From the NCBI GenBank assembly GCA_001643475.1, contig LXTK01000191.1, forward strand, positions 1-11,278: DNA of 11,278 bases, given 5' to 3'. The position numbers and the translations under genes are program-made. The DNA comes from Proteobacteria bacterium SPGG2 (lineage in GTDB: Bacteria; Pseudomonadota; Gammaproteobacteria; Acidiferrobacterales; SPGG2). Below are positions 6,148 to 11,278 of this stretch, piece by piece (the first letter of the stretch is position 1; every line of letters starts with the position of its first letter). Below the pieces are notes generated by a model, which saw only the letters and a list, made by a program, of their open reading frames with translations, was not told where the DNA came from and searched no databases.

Positions 6148-6921
6148 CTATTTCTTAGGTACTAACTTGATCTCGAAGAGTTTGGGCCACAGTTTGCCGG
6201 TCACAAACAGCCGATCCAGCTCGGGGTCGTAGGCAATACCATTAAGGACGTCCACCGGTTGATCTCGGTGCTCTGCGCCTAGCAGCCCGTGTAGATCGAT
6301 CCAACCAACCACGCGTCCGGTGTCGGGCGCTATCCGCGCGACGCGATCGGTCTTCCAAATATTGGCATAGATCTCACCTCGCACGTACTCCAGCTCATTG
6401 AGTCTAGTGACGGGTTGATTATTGTCCGTTACCTTGATTCTACTGATCTCTGTGAAAGTTTGTGGATCCAAGAAACGCAAGATAGCCGTACCATCACTCA
6501 TGATCAACGACGAGCCATCAAAGGTGATGCCCCAGCCCTGGCCGTCATACGACAAGGTGTTGAGGATGCGAAAACTGTCTCTGTCATAGACAAAAGCGAC
6601 ACGGGATCGCCAGGTTACCTGAAATATCTTGTCGTTTAGAACTGTGATACCTTCACCGAAGTAGCGACTTGAATGCGTATGCTGTTGCAAGACCTCACCG
6701 GTATTTAGGTTCACTTTACGCAGGCTAGATTGGCCGTACAGACCGGTACCCTCGTAAATAAATCCATCTTCGAATGCTAAACCCTGTGTGTACGCAGTAC
6801 GGTCATGAGGGTAAGTATTGATTAACTCATACGAGTACAGGGGAACGCCGGTTGACAATGCATAGCCGCTGCTCGCCCCAAGAAGAATCACTAGCAGTGA
6901 TAAGAGATAACGCCGGTGCAT
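6148..6921 (-). CDS. Exported glutaminyl-peptide cyclotransferase (plant/bacterial type)
   Basis: This enzyme converts N-terminal glutamine of peptides to pyroglutamate with release of ammonia. The protein is 257 residues with a signal peptide (MHRRY followed by a hydrophobic core to about residue 18, likely cleavage after A21), so it is periplasmic or secreted. The mature part is a five-bladed beta-propeller of the glutamine cyclotransferase family (PF05096), not the zinc-dependent animal type. Family motifs in order are YTQGL (44-48), EGTGLYG (57-63), FGEG (88-91), GWGIT (129-133), SDGT (142-145), NELEY (175-179), ANIW (186-189), VLNGIAY (225-231) and TGKLWPKLFE (241-250). The usual conserved Glu and Asn positions appear intact. 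It is the last gene of a minus-strand series, starting 11 bases after the gamma-CA stop; no Shine-Dalgarno sequence is visible, so it probably depends on translation of the gene upstream. Its physiological substrate in bacteria is generally unclear. Confidence 0.92.
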   Translation of the reverse strand: MHRRYLLSLLVILLGASSGYALSTGVPLYSYELINTYPHDRTAYTQGLAFEDGFIYEGTGLYGQSSLRKVNLNTGEVLQQHTHSSRYFGEGITVLNDKIFQVTWRSRVAFVYDRDSFRILNTLSYDGQGWGITFDGSSLIMSDGTAILRFLDPQTFTEISRIKVTDNNQPVTRLNELEYVRGEIYANIWKTDRVARIAPDTGRVVGWIDLHGLLGAEHRDQPVDVLNGIAYDPELDRLFVTGKLWPKLFEIKLVPKK

Positions 6922-6932
6922 ACTACATTACG

Positions 6933-7466
6933 TCAATCGGTATGTAAGTAATCGTGCTTGAGCTGCGCGTAGTGTTTGGCGATGTAGTCAAACCAGCCCC
7001 GCTCTTCCTCTTTAAGCAAGCGCGCTCGCCGGGCTGGTCGGCCTAGCCATAGGTAGCCACTTTGAAGCTCTTGTCCTTCCGTTACGAGGCTGCCAGCACC
7101 AAGCAAGACCTCGGAATGGATGATGGCACCATCGAGGATCGTGCATCCCATGCCGATTAAGGCCCGGTCTTCTATGGTGCAACCATGGACGGTAACGCTG
7201 TGACCTATGGAGACACTATCACCGATGACTACGGGGTAACCCGATGGAGCGACGCTGTAGGCGTGCGTGACGTGAATGATTGTTCCGTCTTGAATGTTGG
7301 TACGCGTACCGATACGAATGGAGTTGCTATCACCGCGTAGTACGCACATCGGCCACACCGAACTGTCGTCACCGATTTCCACATCGCCGATCACGACCGC
7401 TGATTCGTCGATATAGGCCGACGACGCAATCCTTGGCGCGATAGTCCTATATTTTCTAATTGCCAC
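6933..7466 (-). CDS. Gamma-carbonic-anhydrase-like hexapeptide-repeat protein (YrdA/PaaY family)
   Basis: This is a 177-residue cytosolic protein with a left-handed beta-helix built from hexapeptide repeats (for example VVIGDVEIGDDSSVW at 24-38), expected to form a trimer with metal sites between subunits. Likely zinc ligands are H65 (in GTIIHVTH) and H89 and H94 (in IGHSVTVHGC), the spacing normal for the family. RGD at 44-46 and NIQD at 57-60 are further family hallmarks. Carbonic anhydrase activity is plausible, but many YrdA-type members are uncharacterised or weakly active. The start is GTG at 7466-7464, two bases after the gor stop; the N terminus MAIRKY followed by AYIDESAVVIGD aligns with YrdA proteins from residue 1. 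The gor end supplies an AGG-rich ribosome site. It is the middle gene of gor > this gene > glutaminyl cyclase. From memory, a homologue sits beside prlC in Pseudomonas, in line with prlC lying nearby here. Confidence 0.94.
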   Translation of the reverse strand: MAIRKYRTIAPRIASSAYIDESAVVIGDVEIGDDSSVWPMCVLRGDSNSIRIGTRTNIQDGTIIHVTHAYSVAPSGYPVVIGDSVSIGHSVTVHGCTIEDRALIGMGCTILDGAIIHSEVLLGAGSLVTEGQELQSGYLWLGRPARRARLLKEEERGWFDYIAKHYAQLKHDYLHTD

Positions 7467-7468
7467 AC

Positions 7469-8821
7469 CTACCTCATTAGCACTAGCTCTTCGGCACTTG
7501 TCGGATGAATGGCAACCGTGCGATCAAAGTCGCTTTTTGTTGCCCCCATCTTAATGGCGATGGCTACACCCTGAATCATTTCATCCGCTTGGGCGCCGAT
7601 GATGTGGCACCCAACAACCTTTTCGTTCTTACCCACCGTCACAAGCTTAAACACGGTTGTCGGTTTGCGTTTAGTCACGGCATGAAACATGTTGGTAAAG
7701 CGTACTTGATATATTTTTACTTCGTCTTTGCCGTACTCATTATATGCTTCGTCTTCCGTCATGCCGATGGTACCCAGAGGTGGATGACTGAAGATTACGG
7801 TTGGAATGTTTTCGTAATAAAGCTTGGCATCGGCCTGGTTATCGAATAGACGATCGGCAAGTTTTCGGCCAGCCGCGATCGCCACCGGGGTTAGCATCCA
7901 CTTTCCTGCAGCATCACCCAACGCGTAGATTCCCTCAACGTTCGTGTTTTGGCAGTCATCTACGATGACGTCACCGCCTGCCTTCACAGAAACACCGGCC
8001 CGGTTTAGATTCAACTTGGCGGAGTTGGGGCTACGGCCGATGGCCCATATAAAGGAATCGACACTATCAATCGATGCATGGTTGCCCATGACCACACTTA
8101 TGGAATCATCAGCTGCTTTTTGCAGACGCTCCAAACGAACGTGGGTGAGGATATTTACCCCCGACTCAATCATTTGCTCCATCAAGGTTTCGCGCAAGGT
8201 CGTATCGAATTCTCGCAGGAACGTGGGTTTACGCAGCAACATGGTTACGTGTGACCCCAGCGCATTCAGCAAACCGGCGAACTCTACGGCTATGTAACCG
8301 GCGCCCGCAATTACGACCCGGCGGGGCTGGACCTCAAGCTCAAAGAACCCATCACTGGTGATACCTAATTCTGCCCCCGGTACGTTGGGAACATTAGGTG
8401 TGGATCCGGTTGCAATGAGGATATGCGACGCGCTGAGTTCTGTGCCATTCACACTGACGGTGTGTGAGTCGCTGAAGGTGGCAACACCTGTGATCTCGTC
8501 TACGGTGGCCTCATCGAGGCCGCGATGATAGATATCATTTAGACGCTGGACATAGGCATCGCGCGCCTTTTTGATCGTGGGCCAGTTGAATCCCTGAACA
8601 GTTACGTCGAATCCGTAGTCCCTGGCATCATCTAGCGCCTCGGCGATGGTTGATGTATTCCACATCACCTTCTTAGGTACACAGCCGACGTTGACGCAGG
8701 TCCCACCGATGCGGCCGCTTTCAATTACAACCGTGTGGGCGCCGTAACTGGCAGCACGTTTAGCAGCGGCAATACCGCCACTACCCCCCCCGATTACGAG
8801 GAAATCATAGTGTTTGGCCAT
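7469..8821 (-). CDS. gor: Glutathione-disulfide reductase
   Basis: This cytosolic FAD-dependent homodimeric flavoenzyme reduces oxidised glutathione with NADPH, keeping the GSH pool reduced. It has 450 residues, the same length as E. coli Gor. The FAD-binding GGGSGG is at 11-16 and the redox-active disulfide C42-C47 lies in GGTCVNVGCVPKK. The NADPH-binding loop GAGYIAVEFA is at 173-182, followed by R197 and R203, which select NADPH over NADH. The second FAD motif is IYALGDAAG. The C-terminal catalytic pair H439/E444 lies in HPTSAEELVLMR. These positions match the E. coli enzyme, separating it from lipoamide, trypanothione and mercuric reductases. The ATG is preceded on its strand by GAAGGG with a 6-base spacer. 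It is the first gene of the three-gene minus-strand series and is divergent from prlC, sharing an intergenic region of about 109 bases. Assignment is very secure. Confidence 0.97.
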   Translation of the reverse strand: MAKHYDFLVIGGGSGGIAAAKRAASYGAHTVVIESGRIGGTCVNVGCVPKKVMWNTSTIAEALDDARDYGFDVTVQGFNWPTIKKARDAYVQRLNDIYHRGLDEATVDEITGVATFSDSHTVSVNGTELSASHILIATGSTPNVPNVPGAELGITSDGFFELEVQPRRVVIAGAGYIAVEFAGLLNALGSHVTMLLRKPTFLREFDTTLRETLMEQMIESGVNILTHVRLERLQKAADDSISVVMGNHASIDSVDSFIWAIGRSPNSAKLNLNRAGVSVKAGGDVIVDDCQNTNVEGIYALGDAAGKWMLTPVAIAAGRKLADRLFDNQADAKLYYENIPTVIFSHPPLGTIGMTEDEAYNEYGKDEVKIYQVRFTNMFHAVTKRKPTTVFKLVTVGKNEKVVGCHIIGAQADEMIQGVAIAIKMGATKSDFDRTVAIHPTSAEELVLMR

Positions 8822-8930
8822 TCAATACCCTTCGTCGATCATTACCTAACGCACATCGCTGGCGATTACTACATTGTATCAGGACATGCTAAATTATGCG
8901 GTTGCTAAGGTCCCCTTGATCGGTCCTTCA
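8822..8930. promoter_or_regulatory. Divergent gor / prlC control region
   Basis: These 109 bases separate the gor and prlC starts, which face away from each other, so promoters for both must lie here or overlap the genes. I see the gor ribosome site (AAGGG on the minus strand, just upstream of 8821) but no pair of -35/-10 boxes convincing enough to place on either strand. The distal part (8874-8930) remains open in the prlC frame from a TTG at 8874 and an ATG at 8886. Confidence 0.45.
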
Positions 8931-10988
8931 ATGAAGAAAACCAAGTCGGCGGCCAACCCCTTGCTGAATTTTTTTGGCCTACCCCAATTCGGAAAGGTCC
9001 GAGCCGAGCACGTGAAACCTGCACTCGACTATATCCTTAAAGAAAATCGTGCTCAGCTAGAAGAGTTATGTACCGAACACAACAACTACACGTGGGAAAC
9101 CTTTGTGCAGCCAATTGAGGATATACAAGAGCGGTTGAGTCGAATGTGGTCGCCAGTTTCCCATTTGAATGCTGTGAAGAACAATGAATCGCTGAGAAAG
9201 GTCTATAACGAAGGGTTACCACGCATAAGTGAGTACTTTACTGAGCTTGGCCAGGATGAAAGGACTTACCGTGTGTATAAGCAGATCGCGACTGGATCTG
9301 GGTTCGATCAATTACATCAGGCGCAGAAGAAGATCATTGAAAATGGATTACGCGATTTTCGCTTGAGCGGTGCTGAGCTGGGCGATAAAGAAAAGCAGCG
9401 TTTCAAGGAAATCCAACAGCAACTCGCACGTCTTAGTAGTCGTTTTCAGGAGAACGTTCTGGACGCCACGCAAGCGTGGGAGCTGGTACTCACCGACGAT
9501 AACGATGTTGCCGGCCTACCGGCAACCGCGCGCTCACTGGCGCAGCAGGCAGCGGCCGATAACGACAAGATCGGTTACCAGTTCACCTTGGACGCGCCTT
9601 CCTACATAGCGTTCATGACCTACGCAGATAATCGTGACCTCCGTTCTCAGATGTATGAGGCGTTTGTGACTCGAGCTAGCGACCAAGGCCCACACGCCGG
9701 TCGATGGGACAATACCGAAATCATCACAGAGACCCTCAAACTTCGCTTGGAGGCAGCTAAGCTGCTGGGGTTTGCGAACCATGCGCAGTATTCACTGCAA
9801 ACGAAGATGGTCAGTAGTGTGGACCAGGTCTTACATTTCCTGCGAGATCTTGCTGCACGCGCCAAGCCAGCCGCAACCCAAGAGTTCCAAGACTTGCGTG
9901 AGTTTGCGAACGAGCATTATGGGGTCGAGCGTTTAGAGCCCTGGGATGTTGCCTACTTTTCTGAGAAGTTGCGGGAGCATCGTTTCGATTTTTCACAGGA
10001 GGATTTGCGTGCCTATTTTCCGGTAGACCGCGTGATAGTCGGGGTGTTCGCTGTTATTGAGCGGCTCTACGGTCTTACTGTGAAACGGGTGAGCGAGATC
10101 GACGCCTGGCATCCCGATGTACGGTTCTATGATATCTATGACGCTGAGGGCGAGCTGCGTGGGCGGTTTTACATGGATTTGTATGCGCGTGCGAACAAAC
10201 GTGGCGGCGCTTGGATGGACAGTTGCATCAGTCGTAAGCGCGTCGGTAGCAAAGTACAAACACCGGTGGCATTTATTACTTGTAACTCGGCCCCCCCAAT
10301 CGGTGATCGGCCTGCTTTGTTCAGCCACGAAGAAGTAATCACGTTGTTCCATGAGTTCGGACACGGCTTACACCATATGTTGACCAGGGTAGATTACATC
10401 GGCGTAGCGGGCATCAATGGTGTTGCCTGGGATGCCGTTGAGTTACCCAGTCAGTTTATGGAGAACTGGTGCTGGGATCGCGAAGCCTTATCGCTAATTT
10501 CCGGCCACCACGAAACCGGCGAGAAACTCCCTGAGGAGCTCTATGCCAAGCTCGCCGGTGCAAAGAATTTCCAGGCGGCGATACACATGGTGCGGCAGTT
10601 GGAGCTTGCGTTGTTCGACATTCGCCTACACAGTAGTTACGATCCGAATGGTCAACAGAGTGTCCAAGCGCTATTGGGTGAGGTGAGACGAGAGGTTGCA
10701 GTGGTGATTCCACCGGACTACAACCGCTTTCAAAACTCGTTCGCTCACATCTTCGCGGGTGGTTATGCTGCCGGCTATTACGGCTACAAGTGGGCCGAAG
10801 TATTGTCGGCAGACGCCTTCAGTAAGTTCGAACAGAATGGGATTTTCGATCGCAAGACTGGTCTTGAGTTTTTACATAATGTGCTGGAGCAGGGCGGTTC
10901 ACGCGAGCCGATGGAACTGTTTGTTGCCTTCCGTGGGCGTGAACCTGAGATTGACGCATTGCTGAGACATAATGGACTAGCCCGTTAG
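8931..10988 (+). CDS. prlC: Oligopeptidase A, M3 zinc metallopeptidase
   Basis: This cytosolic thimet-type oligopeptidase degrades short peptides, including cleaved signal peptides; E. coli OpdA/PrlC is the reference (680 residues). The zinc site H474-E-F-G-H478 with the third ligand E504 (in WDAVELPSQFMENW) is intact, followed by SGHHETGE and the substrate-binding region AHIFAGGYAAGYYGYKW. The C-terminal GREPEIDALLRHNGL matches the family end. Starting at ATG 8931 gives 685 residues beginning MKKTKSAANPLLNFFGLPQF, which aligns with the start of E. coli OpdA (NPLLTPFELPPF). The frame is open upstream: TTG 8874 would add 19 residues and ATG 8886 would add 15, both without family support. AGGA at 8881-8884 is too close to 8886 to serve it well, and 8931 itself lacks a good Shine-Dalgarno sequence, so the start is the only uncertainty. 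It is divergent from gor; an SH3b protein follows 13 bases downstream. Confidence 0.95.
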   Translation: MKKTKSAANPLLNFFGLPQFGKVRAEHVKPALDYILKENRAQLEELCTEHNNYTWETFVQPIEDIQERLSRMWSPVSHLNAVKNNESLRKVYNEGLPRISEYFTELGQDERTYRVYKQIATGSGFDQLHQAQKKIIENGLRDFRLSGAELGDKEKQRFKEIQQQLARLSSRFQENVLDATQAWELVLTDDNDVAGLPATARSLAQQAAADNDKIGYQFTLDAPSYIAFMTYADNRDLRSQMYEAFVTRASDQGPHAGRWDNTEIITETLKLRLEAAKLLGFANHAQYSLQTKMVSSVDQVLHFLRDLAARAKPAATQEFQDLREFANEHYGVERLEPWDVAYFSEKLREHRFDFSQEDLRAYFPVDRVIVGVFAVIERLYGLTVKRVSEIDAWHPDVRFYDIYDAEGELRGRFYMDLYARANKRGGAWMDSCISRKRVGSKVQTPVAFITCNSAPPIGDRPALFSHEEVITLFHEFGHGLHHMLTRVDYIGVAGINGVAWDAVELPSQFMENWCWDREALSLISGHHETGEKLPEELYAKLAGAKNFQAAIHMVRQLELALFDIRLHSSYDPNGQQSVQALLGEVRREVAVVIPPDYNRFQNSFAHIFAGGYAAGYYGYKWAEVLSADAFSKFEQNGIFDRKTGLEFLHNVLEQGGSREPMELFVAFRGREPEIDALLRHNGLAR

Positions 10989-11001
10989 ACAAGGATCAGC
11001 C

Positions 11002-11278
11002 ATGAATAGGGTGGGTGCATTACTCGGTTTGGTGCTTGTGGCGACATCACCAGCATGGGCGCAAACCGCTTATGTTACTGAAAACGTATACATCGATATT
11101 CGCGCCGATCCGCATATCGAGAGCGCCGTCATTCATAGGGTCCTCGCCGGCGAGGCACTGGAAGTGTTGGAACAACGCGGCGATTTCTCGCGCGTACTCG
11201 ATGCCCAGGGCCGAGAGGGTTGGATAGAAGGTCGTGACTTGATGCAAAAATCGCCAGCCCGCATTCGCGAGGCGAATC
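11002..11278 (+). CDS. Exported bacterial SH3-domain protein, 3'-truncated by window edge
   Basis: The first 92 residues of a secreted or membrane-attached protein are present. The signal peptide MNRVGALLGLVLVATSPAWA has an Ala-X-Ala-type site and cleavage is likely after A20. An SH3b domain follows, from AYVTENVYIDIRADP (23-37) through VLAGEALEVLE (48-58) to REGWIEGRDL (71-80). This order matches the TIGR04211/YgiM type of SH3-domain proteins, which usually continue into a coiled coil and a C-terminal membrane helix. The sequence beyond the domain (QKSPARIREAN) is consistent with the start of such a helix, but the rest lies outside the window. The function is not established; SH3b domains often bind cell-wall peptides. 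AAGGA at 10991-10995 gives a good ribosome site 6 bases before the ATG, and the gap of 13 bases after prlC suggests cotranscription. Confidence 0.87.
   Translation, partial: MNRVGALLGLVLVATSPAWAQTAYVTENVYIDIRADPHIESAVIHRVLAGEALEVLEQRGDFSRVLDAQGREGWIEGRDLMQKSPARIREAN

Noticed and set aside
11015..11227. 70-codon plus-strand ORF at the 3' end
   Set aside because: It is the shifted frame of the real SH3b protein starting at 11002, which has a signal peptide, a domain and a ribosome site.
1..11278. An undescribed defence, mobile or biosynthetic system
   Set aside because: Every substantial ORF belongs to a recognisable housekeeping, transport or redox family. There are no toxin-antitoxin pairs, nuclease or helicase cassettes, integrases, CRISPR repeats or tRNA-associated insertion borders. 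Only the hairpin block is unexplained.

Overview
The window looks like a chromosomal core segment of a gammaproteobacterium of moderately high GC. The basis is the close residue-level match of several products to Escherichia coli families: glutathione reductase with C42/C47/H439/E444 at the E. coli positions, a DdlA-type D-Ala-D-Ala ligase, MsrA, and oligopeptidase A/PrlC with the same motifs. A glutathione-based thiol system also fits. There are no integrase, transposase, CRISPR, tRNA or rRNA signals. The genus cannot be determined from this sequence.

Layout. Positions 2-6136 read on the plus strand: the end of a glutathione S-transferase, a sodium/calcium-exchanger-family membrane protein, aroE (shikimate dehydrogenase) coupled to ddl (D-alanine-D-alanine ligase), a roughly 310-base gene-free stretch packed with perfect hairpins, a YbfB/YjiJ-type MFS transporter, an exported rhodanese-domain protein, and msrA. 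Positions 6148-8821 read on the minus strand as a compact operon, gor > gamma-carbonic-anhydrase-like protein > exported glutaminyl-peptide cyclotransferase. It converges on msrA with only 11 bases between the stop codons. From 8931 the plus strand resumes with prlC/opdA, followed 13 bases later by an exported SH3b-domain protein that runs off the window.

How the genes fit together. Much of the segment is housekeeping: aromatic amino acid precursor synthesis (aroE), peptidoglycan precursor synthesis (ddl) and cytosolic oligopeptide/signal-peptide degradation (prlC). A second theme is thiol and oxidative-damage handling: GST, glutathione reductase, methionine sulfoxide reductase and a rhodanese-fold protein. 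These genes lie in separate transcription units, so a single coordinated system is not demonstrated.

I found no convincing undescribed multi-gene system. The most unusual structure is the hairpin-rich block between ddl and the MFS gene (about 3585-3809), which looks like a dispersed palindromic intergenic repeat rather than a gene. Smaller points of interest are a stem-loop directly before the exchanger gene, which lacks a Shine-Dalgarno sequence, and the tight gor / gamma-CA / glutaminyl cyclase cluster.
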